Below, piece by piece: positions 40,954 through 51,284 of a stretch of 64,000 nt of DNA. A program made the position numbers and the translations under genes. The stretch covers positions 62,001-126,000 of the forward strand of contig NZ_RQFG01000012.1 in NCBI RefSeq assembly GCF_004769235.1, read 5' to 3'. Source of the stretch: Leptospira kanakyensis. GTDB taxonomy: Bacteria; Spirochaetota; Leptospiria; Leptospirales; Leptospiraceae. The first letter of the stretch is position 1, and each line of letters opens with the position of its first letter. Below the pieces are notes generated by a model. It was not told where the DNA came from and searched no databases. It saw only the letters and a list, made by a program, of their open reading frames with translations.

Positions 40954-41192
40954 TCGTTAATATCCATAATTCCGAGGATATCTCCTTTTTTCACTACCGA
41001 TCCTTCTTGTATGATGATTTTTTTTAGGGTTCCCGAATGAGGAGATTCCACGGGAAAAGCTGCTTTGTCCGTCACAAGTTCGATCATTTCGTCCCCTTTT
41101 GACACGAAATCTCCTACCTTTAGGAGCCAACGAACCAATTCGATCTTTTCTGTATCACCCAAATCTGGAGTTTTTAAAAGGAATTCTTTCAT
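40950..41192 (-). CDS. Free-standing lipoyl/biotinyl domain
   Basis: An 80-residue protein that is only a biotinyl/lipoyl domain. The attachment lysine is in ELVTDKAAFPVESP, which matches the TDKA lipoylation motif of E2 enzymes, and the second half GSVVKKGDILGIMD completes the fold. No E1, E2 catalytic or E3 gene is nearby, so the partner is unknown. The ATG at 41192 is preferred because AAAGGA lies eight bases upstream; a GTG six bases further up is too close to it. It is coupled to the phosphoesterase gene by ATGA. Confidence 0.83.
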   Translation of the reverse strand: MKEFLLKTPDLGDTEKIELVRWLLKVGDFVSKGDEMIELVTDKAAFPVESPHSGTLKKIIIQEGSVVKKGDILGIMDINE

Positions 41193-41279
41193 GGACACAA
41201 TCCTTTGTCACGGGAATGAAAACTGGTTTACAAAACCCTGTTTTCCCGTTTTTTTAACATAAAAGTTTAGCGAACCTCA

Positions 41280-42116
41280 ATGGGAAACGAGAAAATCAAA
41301 TATAAAGGCACCGAAATCATCGAAAACTTGGAAGGATTGATTCAAAAGGATTATTTCCATTTTGAGCTCCGAGGACTCACCAAGTCAACACGAGATATCG
41401 TCAATGAAGTAGTTCAAGGAATCTTAAACCGAGTTGGGGCAAACCCTCTCACTTCATTTCATTTGTTTAGCGGTCTGATGGAAGCCCTCCTCAATGCAGT
41501 AAAAGCAAACACGCGTTTTGTGATTTTTCAAGATGAACTTTTGAATAAACTCACAGCGCAGGGACAAACTCCAGAAGAAGAAGCAGAAGAGTTACTCGAC
41601 ATTATTTTAGAAACAGAACCACTTCGTGATGCCATGCAACGATATATCGTTCCTGACAAAATCAAAAAAGTGGTTCAAAAGATTCTAACTTTGTCTGATA
41701 AAAGAAAATCGAAAAAACACAATCTCACAATCGATGAAAAAGATTTTCTAACAATTGTTAAAGAAAAAGTTAAGAAGTATAACCTCAAAATCTCTATGAA
41801 AATAGAAATTAGACCTACTTCTGTATACATCCGAATTAGAAATGATTCTCCCATCATGGGGATGGATTTAAGCCGAATTCGAAAAAGTAGAGAGCGACAT
41901 GCCGAACTTGCCAAACAAGGAAATTCTGCAGAGTTCTTTCGTCCGGACTTTTTGGATGAAAAAGAAAGTGCTGGGTTTGGGATTGCGATGATTGACGAAG
42001 GTTTTTATAACCTTGGTCTTGATCCTCTCGAATGTTTTGATATCCAAACCAGTAAAAAAACAACAACTGTTTACCTCAATTATCCTCTAGAAGCTCTTCA
42101 AAAGATGGAGTTTTGA
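41280..42116 (+). CDS. Degenerate GHKL ATPase-like protein
   Basis: A 278-residue protein of uncertain function. Pieces resemble a histidine-kinase-type ATP-binding fold: GLMEALLNAVKANTRF looks like the N box, VYIRIRNDSPIMGMD stands where DxGxG would be, and SAGFGIAMIDEGFYNLGL resembles the G2 box. About 100 charged residues are inserted between N box and D position (KRKSKKHNL, KEKVKKYNL). No phospho-acceptor domain is present. It may be an anti-sigma-like or structural derivative. The last bases overlap the pabB-pabC start. Confidence 0.5.
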   Translation: MGNEKIKYKGTEIIENLEGLIQKDYFHFELRGLTKSTRDIVNEVVQGILNRVGANPLTSFHLFSGLMEALLNAVKANTRFVIFQDELLNKLTAQGQTPEEEAEELLDIILETEPLRDAMQRYIVPDKIKKVVQKILTLSDKRKSKKHNLTIDEKDFLTIVKEKVKKYNLKISMKIEIRPTSVYIRIRNDSPIMGMDLSRIRKSRERHAELAKQGNSAEFFRPDFLDEKESAGFGIAMIDEGFYNLGLDPLECFDIQTSKKTTTVYLNYPLEALQKMEF

Positions 42117-43978
42117 TACAGACAAATCTGGTAACATGGGAATCTTTCGAAGAAGAATACCGAAACACCGGTGGTTTTCTCTTCGAAGATTCTCTTTCAA
42201 TTCCAGGTTATACCATTTGCGATTGGTATTTTGACTTACATGAGGAAATTCAACTCCTCTATTCAAAAAAAGAAAATCTATTCGAATCCATTACAAACAA
42301 CTTATCGAAGTTAGATGAATTTAGAAAAACAGGATATTTTCCTTGTGGAGCACTGTTTTTTGAATTGGGATATTTTTTTATTGAAGGTTTAGATTTTGAA
42401 TCTTCTGGGCTCGAAGAAGGAACTCCCCTACTCCACTACACAATCTATAAACAAAAAAAAAGAATCCAGTATCCAAACCCAAATCATACACAAAGAGATC
42501 AATCCACTAAACAAAACATTGATATCCTTTGGACAAAAGATACTTACAAAGAGAAATGGGAAAAAACAAAAGATGCTTTGCTCTTGGGTGAAAGTTATGA
42601 ATTGAATTTATGTTTTCCTATTTCCTTATCAGTCGAAGGAGATTTGTTTTCCTATTACCAATCTTTAAAATCAAAACAAAAAACGAAATACTCTGCCTTT
42701 TATCCTTTTAAAGACAAAAGGATTTTATCTTTTTCCCCTGAATTATTTTTTGAAGTAAAGGGAGAAAATATCCAAACAGAACCAATGAAGGGAACGATCC
42801 TTCGCGGGAACACATCCAAACAAGACGAAGAAAATAAAAACACACTACTATCTTCAGCCAAAGAAAGAGCAGAGAATGTAATGATTACAGATCTTTACAG
42901 AAATGATCTAGGCAGGATCGCCAAACAAGGAACAGTTGTAGTTACGGATCTTTTTTTAGTCAAAGGGTTAGAAACAGTTTGGCAAATGGTTTCCAAAGTA
43001 GAGGCGAAATTAAAAAATCCCTTCCAGTGGTTTCCCATCCTCCAAGCCTTATTTCCTTCTGGATCTGTCATTGGAGCTCCCAAACGCCGATCTTTTGAAC
43101 TTTTACGGGAATTTGAAGGAAAAAATCGAGGACTTTATACAGGAGCTCTATTCGTATCAGAGATGTTAGATGGTGCTCCTTGGATTCGATCCAGTGTTAC
43201 CATTAGAACAATCGATTTTAGAAACGAAGGAAATGTTTGGATGGGAAATTACGGAGTGGGAAGTGGAATTACCGTCCTCTCCGATGCGGAAGCTGAATAT
43301 GAAGAATGCCTAGCCAAATTAAAATTCATCTCCAACCCCAACCTTCCTCAATTCGAAATTTTAGAAACTCTACGGTTTGGTCATGGAAAGTATTTTTTAA
43401 AAGATCTCCATTTGGAACGAATGGAACTAACGGCAGTTCGGTTAGGATTTCCTTTTTCCAAAGAGAAGGCGGAAGCCAGTTTAAAAGAACATCCCCACCC
43501 TTCAAAAGGGGGAGAAGTTTTTCGTATCCGTTTTTTACTGAATGAAAGGGGTGAATTTCGTTTGGAAAGTTTCCCTTTCACAAAACCCAAAATTCGTCCG
43601 AGAGTCCGACTAGGAATGGCAAGTCGGCCAGTAGATACTGGCGATTTGTTTTTATACCACAAAACAACGAACCGTTCATTTTATCATGAGATGTTAGAAG
43701 AATGTAAAACCAAATCCATTGATGATTGTGTTTTATTTGATACAAATGACCAAATCTTAGAAACCAATCTCCGTAATCTTTTTATCCGCAAAGGAAAGTT
43801 TTGGTTCACACCACGATTAGAAACCGGAGGCCTTCCCGGTGTCTTTCGGAAGACTCTACTCCAAAAGGGATGGGTGAAAGAAACAGATCTTTATAAAACC
43901 GATCTGGAAAAAGCCGATGAGATTCTTGTAGGAAATTCCCTTCGCGGTTTCGAAAGAGTGGAACTGATTCTTGAATAA
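42113..43978 (+). CDS. pabBC: Fused aminodeoxychorismate synthase subunit I and aminodeoxychorismate lyase
   Basis: A 621-residue fusion making p-aminobenzoate for folate. The N-terminal ~370 residues are a chorismate-binding PabB: MKGTILRGNT, SVIGAPKRRSFELL and the VGSGITVLSDAEAEYEEC ending. From about residue 400 a fold-IV aminotransferase PabC follows (RFGHGKYFLKDLHLERM, FDTNDQILETNLRNLF, KADEILVGNSLRG). One protein thus does both steps, with glutamine amidotransferase PabA expected elsewhere. The start is TTG at 42113, after GATGGAG and overlapping the TGA stop of the upstream gene. Confidence 0.88.
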   Translation: MIQTNLVTWESFEEEYRNTGGFLFEDSLSIPGYTICDWYFDLHEEIQLLYSKKENLFESITNNLSKLDEFRKTGYFPCGALFFELGYFFIEGLDFESSGLEEGTPLLHYTIYKQKKRIQYPNPNHTQRDQSTKQNIDILWTKDTYKEKWEKTKDALLLGESYELNLCFPISLSVEGDLFSYYQSLKSKQKTKYSAFYPFKDKRILSFSPELFFEVKGENIQTEPMKGTILRGNTSKQDEENKNTLLSSAKERAENVMITDLYRNDLGRIAKQGTVVVTDLFLVKGLETVWQMVSKVEAKLKNPFQWFPILQALFPSGSVIGAPKRRSFELLREFEGKNRGLYTGALFVSEMLDGAPWIRSSVTIRTIDFRNEGNVWMGNYGVGSGITVLSDAEAEYEECLAKLKFISNPNLPQFEILETLRFGHGKYFLKDLHLERMELTAVRLGFPFSKEKAEASLKEHPHPSKGGEVFRIRFLLNERGEFRLESFPFTKPKIRPRVRLGMASRPVDTGDLFLYHKTTNRSFYHEMLEECKTKSIDDCVLFDTNDQILETNLRNLFIRKGKFWFTPRLETGGLPGVFRKTLLQKGWVKETDLYKTDLEKADEILVGNSLRGFERVELILE

Positions 43979-43983
43979 AGAAT

Positions 43984-44012
43984 AAACAGGTAAAATATGA
44001 TTCTACCTGTTT
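43984..44012. terminator. Bidirectional hairpin between pabBC and hslU
   Basis: AAACAGGTA (43984-43992) and TACCTGTTT (44004-44012) form a perfect 9-bp stem with an 11-base loop in the 44-base gap between convergent genes. T or A flanks are modest, so termination strength is uncertain. Confidence 0.6.
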
Positions 44013-44022
44013 ACCAATTTCA

Positions 44023-45441
44023 TTATAGAATGAATCGACTCAAATCCTTGTCTTCAACAATTCCTTTTAGTTTGGAAGACACATAACCCTCGTTAATGAC
44101 AATTTGTTTTTTGTCCGGAGGAAGATCCGGGGCATCAAAACTTGTATCTTCCAAAAGTTTTTCCATGATGGTATTGAGTCTTCTGGCACCAATGTTTTCA
44201 TTTTTTTCATTCATCTGAAACGCTAGTTTCGCAATCTCTGTGATTCCATCGGTTGTATATTCAATCTTTACTCCCTCTGTCGCAAGGAGAGCCTCATATT
44301 GTTTGGTGAGGGACGATTTAGGAGTCGTGAGGATTTTCACAAAATCAGATTCAGTGAGTGTTTCTAGTTCCACACGGATGGGAAACCGACCTTGGAGTTC
44401 CGGGATCAGATCCGAAGGTTTTGTCATATGAAAAGCACCCGCAGCGATAAAAAGAATATGATCCGTTTTAATGGGACCAATCTTTGTATTCACAGTGGAT
44501 CCTTCCACAATCGGAAGTAAGTCTCTCTGGACTCCTTCCCGGGACACATCGGCCCCTTGCCTTCCTTCTCGACCTGCAATTTTATCAATTTCATCTAAAA
44601 AGATAATTCCCATCTCTTCCACACGCCTGACGGCTTCCGATTGGATTTTGTCGGCATCGATGAGTTTTTCTGCTTCCGATTCAGTGAGGAGTTTCCGAGC
44701 ATCAATTACCTTTACCTTTCGTCTGCCAGATTTTTTAGGCATCAAATCACCAAGTAAACTCTGAAGTTGGTTGTCCATATCTTCCATATTCCCAGCACCA
44801 AACACTTGCAACATGGGCATTCCTGATGGTGCCGAAGGTTTGGGAATATCGATTTCAATTTCTTGTTCGTTAAGAATCCCTTTGCGAAGTTTTTCTCTAA
44901 ACTTTTCTCTGGATTCTTGATAACTGGTTTGCCTTTCTTTTTCTTCTGGATTCAGATCTTCTTCTTTTTTGTGGAAGATGGGTGGTAAAATCGCATCGAG
45001 GACAATCTCTTCTGCTTTTTCGACTGCTTTGTCTTTCACATGGTCACGATATTCGGCTTTCACCAAATTTAAGGCACCCATGGCCAAATCGCGAATCATA
45101 GATTCTACATCGCGGCCTACATATCCGACTTCTGTATATTTAGTTGCCTCTACTTTTAAAAAAGGAGCGCCACATAACTTTGACAGACGGCGAGCAATTT
45201 CTGTTTTCCCCACACCTGTTGGCCCAATCATAATGATATTTTTCGGATAAATTTCTTCGCGGAGGGATTCGTCAAGTTTACGCCTTCTGGAACGATTCCG
45301 AAGGGCCACAGCCACGGCTCGTTTTGCTTTGGTTTGCCCAATGATGTGTTCATCTAATTTTTCCACAATTTGCCGTGGAGTTAATTCCTCAGCCGGATTC
45401 TCTGAACCAAGAACTTCTGCTAGAATGGTAGGGTATGTCAT
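44023..45441 (-). CDS. hslU: HslU, ATPase subunit of the HslVU protease
   Basis: A 472-residue AAA+ unfoldase that feeds proteins to HslV. Motifs include [19 protein letters not shown], Walker [15 protein letters not shown], the pore loop [10 protein letters not shown], the I-domain region, Walker [14 protein letters not shown], sensor regions, and the C-terminal tail DLSRFIL that docks into HslV. The ATG at 45441 is used, one base after the hslV stop; a TTG five codons earlier overlaps hslV. The operon is xer, anti-sigma ATPase, hslV, hslU. Confidence 0.96.
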   Translation of the reverse strand: MTYPTILAEVLGSENPAEELTPRQIVEKLDEHIIGQTKAKRAVAVALRNRSRRRKLDESLREEIYPKNIIMIGPTGVGKTEIARRLSKLCGAPFLKVEATKYTEVGYVGRDVESMIRDLAMGALNLVKAEYRDHVKDKAVEKAEEIVLDAILPPIFHKKEEDLNPEEKERQTSYQESREKFREKLRKGILNEQEIEIDIPKPSAPSGMPMLQVFGAGNMEDMDNQLQSLLGDLMPKKSGRRKVKVIDARKLLTESEAEKLIDADKIQSEAVRRVEEMGIIFLDEIDKIAGREGRQGADVSREGVQRDLLPIVEGSTVNTKIGPIKTDHILFIAAGAFHMTKPSDLIPELQGRFPIRVELETLTESDFVKILTTPKSSLTKQYEALLATEGVKIEYTTDGITEIAKLAFQMNEKNENIGARRLNTIMEKLLEDTSFDAPDLPPDKKQIVINEGYVSSKLKGIVEDKDLSRFIL

Positions 45442-45442
45442 T

Positions 45443-45976
45443 TTATAATTCCTCAATCACCAAATTATGGTTTGTATAAATACATATATCAGCTGTAATC
45501 TTCATCGCTTTTGTGATGATATCTTTTGGATCCATATCCGTGTTTTCCACAAGAGCACGGGCAGCAGAAAGAGCAAAGTTCCCACCGGAACCAATGGCAA
45601 GCACTCCATCATCCGGCGAGATGACGTCCCCCGTTCCTGAAATTAAAAAAGATTCATTGGCATCACAAACAATGAGAAGGGCTTCCAGTCTACGTAACAT
45701 CCGGTCCATCCTCCATTCACGAGCGAGTTCCACCGCTGCTCTCGAAACAGATCCACCATGTTCGATTAATTTTTTTTCAAAAAGTTCAAAGAGTGTGAAG
45801 GCATCGGCAGCACTCCCAGCAAATCCAGCAATCACCTTACCATTGTAAAGTCTTCGGACTTTTTTGGCGGTATGTTTCATCACGGTATTACCCATGGACA
45901 CTTGACCGTCACCGCCTACAGCAATTTTACCATTTTTACGAACCGAAAGGATGGTCGTTGCGTGAATTGTTTCCAT
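45443..45976 (-). CDS. hslV: HslV, peptidase subunit of the HslVU protease
   Basis: A 177-residue N-terminal nucleophile threonine protease. The short propeptide METIHA precedes the catalytic Thr in [31 protein letters not shown] and [15 protein letters not shown] are family blocks. The start at 45976 is fixed by this propeptide; the open frame runs further upstream without homology. It is one base upstream of hslU. Confidence 0.96.
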   Translation of the reverse strand: METIHATTILSVRKNGKIAVGGDGQVSMGNTVMKHTAKKVRRLYNGKVIAGFAGSAADAFTLFELFEKKLIEHGGSVSRAAVELAREWRMDRMLRRLEALLIVCDANESFLISGTGDVISPDDGVLAIGSGGNFALSAARALVENTDMDPKDIITKAMKITADICIYTNHNLVIEEL

Positions 45977-46022
45977 ACGGATAAAATTCCAAATTGGTGA
46001 GGGTTGTCGAGAAAAATGGGGG

Positions 46023-46454
46023 TTACTTTCTTTTGATGAGAACCATTTGGTTCCCCACTTCAAAAGATTGGTCGAGAAAATAATAATCGGTGAGTTCTCG
46101 AATCATAAAAAGTCCAATCCCATGTTCGCGGTAATCACTCAGGTCAAAACTACGAAGGTCTTTTGGTTCTACTTTTTTTCCATAGTCCCTAAGTTTGATT
46201 TCAACCCTGTCCTTATCAAATTGCATTTCAATAAAAATAGGTTTGTTTGGTTGGTTTGAATAGGCATGGCGAATGATATTCACAATGGCTTCCCCGATCA
46301 CCAGTTTTAAATCCATGGAATCAAAAAGGGAAAATCCATGTTCTAAACATAGATTAAAAAAGTAGTTACGAGTGTGGGAAACAAAACGGGGGTTGGAAGG
46401 GATTTGGATACGGACTACTTTACTGTAGTCCGTGGGTTTATTTTGGTTCGACAT
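46023..46454 (-). CDS. RsbW/SpoIIAB-type anti-sigma ATPase
   Basis: A 143-residue serine kinase-like ATPase. It has the N box [17 protein letters not shown], a D box [10 protein letters not shown], and a G2 box [15 protein letters not shown], which together make up the fold of anti-sigma factors that bind sigma factors and phosphorylate STAS partners. It lies between xer and hslV. Its start shares one base with the xer TAA (TAATG). The STAS partner is not adjacent; that at 18711-19046 is a candidate. Confidence 0.87.
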   Translation of the reverse strand: MSNQNKPTDYSKVVRIQIPSNPRFVSHTRNYFFNLCLEHGFSLFDSMDLKLVIGEAIVNIIRHAYSNQPNKPIFIEMQFDKDRVEIKLRDYGKKVEPKDLRSFDLSDYREHGIGLFMIRELTDYYFLDQSFEVGNQMVLIKRK

Positions 46455-47362
46455 TATCCTCTCGGATGGAATTTCTTATGAACTTCCTTCAGAGTTTTAT
46501 TTGCCATGTGGGTATAAATCTGAGTCGTTGAAATATCGATATGACCCAAAAGTTCCTGAACCGATTTGAGATCCGCGTGGTTCTCCAGTAGGTGCGTAGC
46601 AAACGAGTGACGAAGAGTGTGTGGGGTTACTTTTTTCTTAATTTTTGTGCGTTTGATGTAGTGATTCAAAAGGCGCCATACCGACTTACGGTTGATATAC
46701 GATCCTTTTTTAGAAACAAAAACAAATTCACAAGTTCTTTTTTTCAAAATTTCTGTGCGGCTTTCAACAAGATATTTTTTCAAAATCTCCAAAGACTTTT
46801 CACCAAAAGGAACTAGTCGTTGGCGTCCACCCTTACCTTCTACAGTAATCGTCATGTTTTCCATATCGATATCTGTCATCTTTAGGTTACATGCTTCTGA
46901 AATACGAAGTCCAGATGAATAAAGAAGTTCAAAGATACATTTGTCACGAAGTTCGTACAAATTGTCCTCTTTGATATTACGAAAGAGTTCATCAATCTCG
47001 CTTTGCGTTAAATAATCAGGAATGGTTCTTGCGACTTCCGGAGTTTCGATTTTTTCGGTTGGATTGGAATCTAACCTTTTTTCATCGCGAAGGTATTTGT
47101 AAAATTGGCGGATAGCGACAACTTCACGAGCCAGTGTTTTTGCAGAGATCTTACGTTCTCTTTCTTCTTCTAGAAAACGCATGATATCGTTTGCTTTTAC
47201 TTCTAAGAAGTTGATATGTTCCTTTTCTAAGAAGATCGCGAACTTGTTAAGATCGTATCCGTAGGAATATATCGAATTATCGCTCAGTCCTTTTTCTACG
47301 GACAGGTATTCTTGGAATGTTTGTAAAAGCTGATTTTGAGAAACTGGCAATTTGGAACCCAT
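46454..47362 (-). CDS. xerD: Tyrosine recombinase of the XerC/XerD type
   Basis: A 302-residue site-specific recombinase that would resolve chromosome dimers. Catalytic residues are visible: Arg in SSGLRISEACNLKM, Lys in the GKGGRQRLVPFG hairpin, HTLRHSFATHLLE (HxxR), and LGHIDISTTQIYTHM (His and Tyr nucleophile). The N-terminal SAM-like DNA-binding domain is complete. A Xer gene upstream of hslV-hslU parallels codV-clpQ-clpY in Bacillus subtilis, so XerC is an equally fair name. No mobile-element genes are near. Confidence 0.88.
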   Translation of the reverse strand: MGSKLPVSQNQLLQTFQEYLSVEKGLSDNSIYSYGYDLNKFAIFLEKEHINFLEVKANDIMRFLEEERERKISAKTLAREVVAIRQFYKYLRDEKRLDSNPTEKIETPEVARTIPDYLTQSEIDELFRNIKEDNLYELRDKCIFELLYSSGLRISEACNLKMTDIDMENMTITVEGKGGRQRLVPFGEKSLEILKKYLVESRTEILKKRTCEFVFVSKKGSYINRKSVWRLLNHYIKRTKIKKKVTPHTLRHSFATHLLENHADLKSVQELLGHIDISTTQIYTHMANKTLKEVHKKFHPRG

Positions 47363-47459
47363 CTTTACTCTCTTATGTTACTTAAAGAGTCGGACAAAAA
47401 GCTTAAAGAGACTTATTATTTTTTTTGCCACAAATGGCTATGTCAGGAAAAAAGGAGAT

Positions 47460-47981
47460 GTGGTTCATAGAAACTCCCTTATTTTTTTACTCACGTTTGC
47501 CGCAGTGTTAGTCGTTAATTGCGGCCGAAAGGAAAGATCCCTTTTTGAAGAGGGAAAAAAATGGGAAATGGTAGGAGAAAAAACCAAAGCCCTCTATTAC
47601 TACGAACTTTCCCTCCGAGAGAACCCTGACTACGATCCCGTTCTGAAACGAAACGGACTCCTGCTTGCGGAGAGCAACCAATCCATCGCCACTGCCATTT
47701 TTTATTTGGAAAAGTATCACAAACAGAAGAAGGACGACACAGAAGTACAACGTGAACTCTTCCGGCTCTATCTTACCACAGGATACGAAAAAGAGGCGTT
47801 GGAAATTTTAGAAGAAATTCGTTTCCAAGGAAAAAAAGAAACTTTGGAGTTTTTCGAAACCACCTACCTTTGCCTTACCAGAGGGTTCAAACAGAAGGAC
47901 TACCTACTGACCTTAGAAAAAAGCCCTCTTTCCGGGGATCCCTACTATGCACCGTGGGTCCGGGCTTGCGAAACAAAATAG
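47460..47981 (+). CDS. TPR-like lipoprotein
   Basis: A ~173-residue secreted lipoprotein of unknown function. The signal peptide (NSLIFLLTFAAVLVVNC) ends at a lipobox, after which helical repeats resembling TPRs run to the end (ALYYYELSLRENPDY, AIFYLEKYHKQKK, EVQRELFRLYLTTGYEKEAL). The GTG at 47460 places the signal peptide at the N-terminus; AGGA lies 11 bases upstream and a closer GGAG is only 2 bases away. Longer in-frame starts reach into the xer 5' end and would bury the signal peptide. It is followed by trxB. Confidence 0.65.
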   Translation: MVHRNSLIFLLTFAAVLVVNCGRKERSLFEEGKKWEMVGEKTKALYYYELSLRENPDYDPVLKRNGLLLAESNQSIATAIFYLEKYHKQKKDDTEVQRELFRLYLTTGYEKEALEILEEIRFQGKKETLEFFETTYLCLTRGFKQKDYLLTLEKSPLSGDPYYAPWVRACETK

Positions 47982-48041
47982 ACAGGAATCCTGGAAATCC
48001 CGTCTAAACAATAAAGAACAAGATACAGAATAGGAGAAATT

Positions 48042-48983
48042 ATGAACCATAAAGTTGTCATCATCGGATCGGGTCCTGCAGGACATACAGCGGCCATTTA
48101 CGCGGCCAGAGCCAATCTAAACCCGGTGATGTATGAAGGATTTATGGCAGGGGGAGTTGCTGCCGGTGGACAGCTCACCACTACTACGGAAGTGGAAAAC
48201 TTTCCTGGTTTCCCAGAAGGAATCGATGGAACCAAACTCACCCAACTCTTCCGGGAACAATCCGTAAAATACGGAACTACCATCCACACCCAAACCATCA
48301 CTAAGGTGGATTTTTCCAAACGCCCTTTTACCATTTGGTCTGACGACGAAGAAATCAAAGCCGATTCCATCATCATTGCGACAGGCGCCACTGCCAAACG
48401 GATGCATGTCCCAGGGGAAGAAACCTACTGGCAACGCGGGATCTCTGCCTGCGCGGTTTGTGATGGTGCCCTCCCCATCTACCGGAACAAAGCTCTTGCT
48501 GTTGTGGGTGGAGGTGACTCCGCAGTGGAAGAAGCAAACCATCTCACTAAGTTTGCGTCCAAAGTGTACTTAGTGGTCAGACGTGACCAACTCCGTGCCT
48601 CTCAAATCATGCAAAAACGGGCCATGGAACATCCCAAAATTGAAATCCTTTGGAACCAAACCGTTGTAGAAGCCAAAGGTGGAACAAGCGGGCTTAGCTC
48701 CATCGTGCTGGAAAGCACTCTCGACAAATCCAAAAAGGATTTAGAGGTAGGTGGACTTTTTTATGCGATTGGACATGTTCCCAATACACAAGTCTTCCAA
48801 GGACAATTGGATTTAGATGAAACCGGTTATATCATCACAAAACCGGGAACCACTCAAACCAATGTGGAAGGTGTGTTTGCAGCAGGGGATGTGCAGGACA
48901 AAGTGTACCGCCAAGCCATTACCGCATCAGGTAGCGGTTGTATGGCAGCACTCGAAGCCGAACGTTGGTTAGAAGGTCACTAA
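48042..48983 (+). CDS. trxB: Thioredoxin reductase
   Basis: A 313-residue FAD and NADPH flavoprotein that keeps thioredoxin reduced. It shows the FAD motif [18 protein letters not shown], the redox pair in [12 protein letters not shown] (CxxC), the NADPH motif [15 protein letters not shown], and the C-terminal [19 protein letters not shown]. Length and order are normal for the low-molecular-weight family. The ATG follows AGGAGAAATT. Its 3' end overlaps the convergent HExxH gene by 4 bases. Confidence 0.95.
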   Translation: MNHKVVIIGSGPAGHTAAIYAARANLNPVMYEGFMAGGVAAGGQLTTTTEVENFPGFPEGIDGTKLTQLFREQSVKYGTTIHTQTITKVDFSKRPFTIWSDDEEIKADSIIIATGATAKRMHVPGEETYWQRGISACAVCDGALPIYRNKALAVVGGGDSAVEEANHLTKFASKVYLVVRRDQLRASQIMQKRAMEHPKIEILWNQTVVEAKGGTSGLSSIVLESTLDKSKKDLEVGGLFYAIGHVPNTQVFQGQLDLDETGYIITKPGTTQTNVEGVFAAGDVQDKVYRQAITASGSGCMAALEAERWLEGH

Positions 48984-50737
48984 GGAGTGACCGGTTTACC
49001 ATCCGCATCCTTATAGGACTTTGAGTCCAAACTAAAAAATATCACCGAATCTCCCTTCGGTGATATGTATTGTTTTTTCCCATCTTCCCACTCAATGAGA
49101 GTAAAACCAGATCCCCGAAATAAAATTTGGTTTCCAGGAAATACATTGGCTTCCCATGAATCTCCATACCACCGATAATTCCCATTTTTCCAAAGATAAA
49201 AATAACTAGAACTTGGCCCAAGGAAATCCCCTTCTAACTTTCCTGAAAATGGTTCGATATTTGCCGAAAAGATTTTTTGCAAACTAGGTATTTGCGTATA
49301 AGACTTGATCTCCAAAGCTGATTCAGGGAGAGAAAAACCTTTGTCTAAAAAAGTTTTTAATTCAAGAGGGAATTTAGAATTCATCACAGTATATCCAGCT
49401 AACTGGAGTTTTTTGCCATCTTTTAAAAAAAGATCTTTTTCTTTTTCAAAACGAGACAAACTGTCCTTTAAAATTTGATCAGGTGAAACACCAGTGGCGT
49501 TTTGCAGAGCGAGGGCCGGAGCTGTACCCACACAAGTTTCTTTTTGGTAAGATATGATGGCCTCTTTTCCATAAGTTTCATGGATATGTTTCACCAGTAG
49601 TGGCCCAATGGAATAAGGAAGCAAATCTCTATATTTAGCATCTAACAATGCTTTGAAGGTTTTAGGAACCTTGTTTTCTCGAATTAACTTTTCTGCATCA
49701 TTATAGATGTGGAATTGTTTTCTTTCATAAAACTTTGCTTCTACATAATTGGCGAGACCCTCTTCAAACCAAGGATCTAAAATATCAGTTTGTGGGAATT
49801 TGCCAGTTTCTGTTTGGATTTTTAAACAAGAGATTTGTTCTAAATTATGAACTGCTTCATGGTAAAACACTCCAAAGTGAAAACGACGGAGGGCATCCGC
49901 ATCAAACTCAGGATTTCCAGTGGCTTTAGGCATTTTTTCCCCGCAACACATAGTGATAGAATCTCTTCCGCCAAACCCACCTTCTTCCGATCCACCAGGG
50001 ATATCAGCCCCAATGTACTTCTTAATATCCTCATACTCATCAAATAACAAAACAGGAATTTTCCCTCGGTTTTCTAATGAAAACTCAGATTTAACATATT
50101 GTAGGAAAGGTTTGATTTTAAAATTGCCACCAAACGCACGTATATACTCTGACCATTTTTCTGATCCATAAAGTATATAATTCCCAAATTCTAGTTTTGG
50201 TTTTCCAAATTCTGATTCTTTGACAAGAAGGTAGTTTTCAAAATTTAAAGGTTTTTGGTAAATGAAGTCATATTCTTTTCTATGAACAATCCAATACTTT
50301 GTGATTTTTGTTAGATCTGGATAATTCCAAACTAAGGTCGGCGAACATCCATTACATGACTGGGGAGCGGAAGTGAATCCAACTCCAGAAGGAAAATCTA
50401 ATTTAAATGTTCCATTGGCCCATTCTGTATAAACACTACCATCTGCTCGTTTCCACTGGTAATGGTTTTTGGCCCATTGGTAAACCTCTCCCCCATCTGG
50501 TCCATTGTAATAACCAGGCGCTGGTTCTAAAAATCCCAATTTTAAATCTTCTAGTTTTGGTTCTTGGAGTCTTTCGACAGTTAGAGAGGAAGTGGGAGCA
50601 GTCTCCCCAAAATCAAAATATAATACATCGCTACCCTGCCCTCGTTTGAGAGGAACAGCGGTACGTTCTGCATCCGAAAAGATAACAGTTGTTAAAAGAA
50701 TTAAAACAATGGGTAAAAATTTCCGAACCATGGGCAT
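48980..50737 (-). CDS. Predicted secreted metallopeptidase (HExxH gluzincin type)
   Basis: A 585-residue secreted protein with an N-terminal signal peptide ([16 protein letters not shown]). A zinc-peptidase motif [10 protein letters not shown] lies near residue 290 and is followed by [16 protein letters not shown], whose Glu would be the third zinc ligand, as in gluzincins (peptidase MA-like). A CC-containing segment MCCGEKMP precedes the motif. The C-terminal ~170 residues carry a repeated strand pattern ([19 protein letters not shown]) like one near the N-terminus ([16 protein letters not shown]). Substrate unknown. Confidence 0.65.
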   Translation of the reverse strand: MPMVRKFLPIVLILLTTVIFSDAERTAVPLKRGQGSDVLYFDFGETAPTSSLTVERLQEPKLEDLKLGFLEPAPGYYNGPDGGEVYQWAKNHYQWKRADGSVYTEWANGTFKLDFPSGVGFTSAPQSCNGCSPTLVWNYPDLTKITKYWIVHRKEYDFIYQKPLNFENYLLVKESEFGKPKLEFGNYILYGSEKWSEYIRAFGGNFKIKPFLQYVKSEFSLENRGKIPVLLFDEYEDIKKYIGADIPGGSEEGGFGGRDSITMCCGEKMPKATGNPEFDADALRRFHFGVFYHEAVHNLEQISCLKIQTETGKFPQTDILDPWFEEGLANYVEAKFYERKQFHIYNDAEKLIRENKVPKTFKALLDAKYRDLLPYSIGPLLVKHIHETYGKEAIISYQKETCVGTAPALALQNATGVSPDQILKDSLSRFEKEKDLFLKDGKKLQLAGYTVMNSKFPLELKTFLDKGFSLPESALEIKSYTQIPSLQKIFSANIEPFSGKLEGDFLGPSSSYFYLWKNGNYRWYGDSWEANVFPGNQILFRGSGFTLIEWEDGKKQYISPKGDSVIFFSLDSKSYKDADGKPVTP

Positions 50738-50795
50738 ACGTCAGTCTCACTAAACGCACTCATGTTCTCCTTAAATTTAGACCCTGTCAAGTGGA

Positions 50796-51284
50796 TTAAA
50801 CGGCGTTTTGGTTCCTATACGCGATCGCAATTTGACCTGTGCGAGAGATTTCACGAATTCCAAATGGTTTGATTACAGAAATCACATTCGTCACCTGTCT
50901 TGAATTTCCAGAGAATTCAATCAGAAGGGAATCTTCCGTGATTTCTAAAATTTTAACATCGAATCCATTACAAATGGTAAGGGCTTCACTTCGGTTTGTT
51001 TCGGTGATGGAAAAAGAAATGAGAACAAGTTCTCTTTGTACAGAACTCGCATAAGCCATATCCTGGACTTTTAATACATCCGGCAATTTGAGGAGTTGGT
51101 TTTTCACCTGCCCAACAATAAAATCATCCCCATTCAGAACGATTGTCATCGAAGATACATCCGCATTGTCAGTCACACCAACAGCAATCGAATCAATATT
51201 GTAACCTCGGCGAGTGAAGAGACCAGAAACATGGCTCATCACACCTGGGTGGTTATTTACTAAAATGCTTAGAGTGTGTTTCAT
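50796..51284 (-). CDS. ilvN: Acetolactate synthase small (regulatory) subunit
   Basis: A 162-residue regulatory subunit that confers valine feedback on the catalytic subunit. The N-terminal ACT domain reads [29 protein letters not shown] in pieces, followed by the second ACT-like half with [18 protein letters not shown]. The length is standard for the IlvH/IlvN family. Its ATG overlaps the ilvB stop (ATGA), so the two are coupled. Confidence 0.94.
   Translation of the reverse strand: MKHTLSILVNNHPGVMSHVSGLFTRRGYNIDSIAVGVTDNADVSSMTIVLNGDDFIVGQVKNQLLKLPDVLKVQDMAYASSVQRELVLISFSITETNRSEALTICNGFDVKILEITEDSLLIEFSGNSRQVTNVISVIKPFGIREISRTGQIAIAYRNQNAV

Noticed and set aside
46454..47362. The tyrosine recombinase as an integrase of a mobile element.
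   Set aside because: Its size, N-terminal domain and hslVU linkage fit housekeeping Xer, and no excisionase, att repeat or cargo is nearby.
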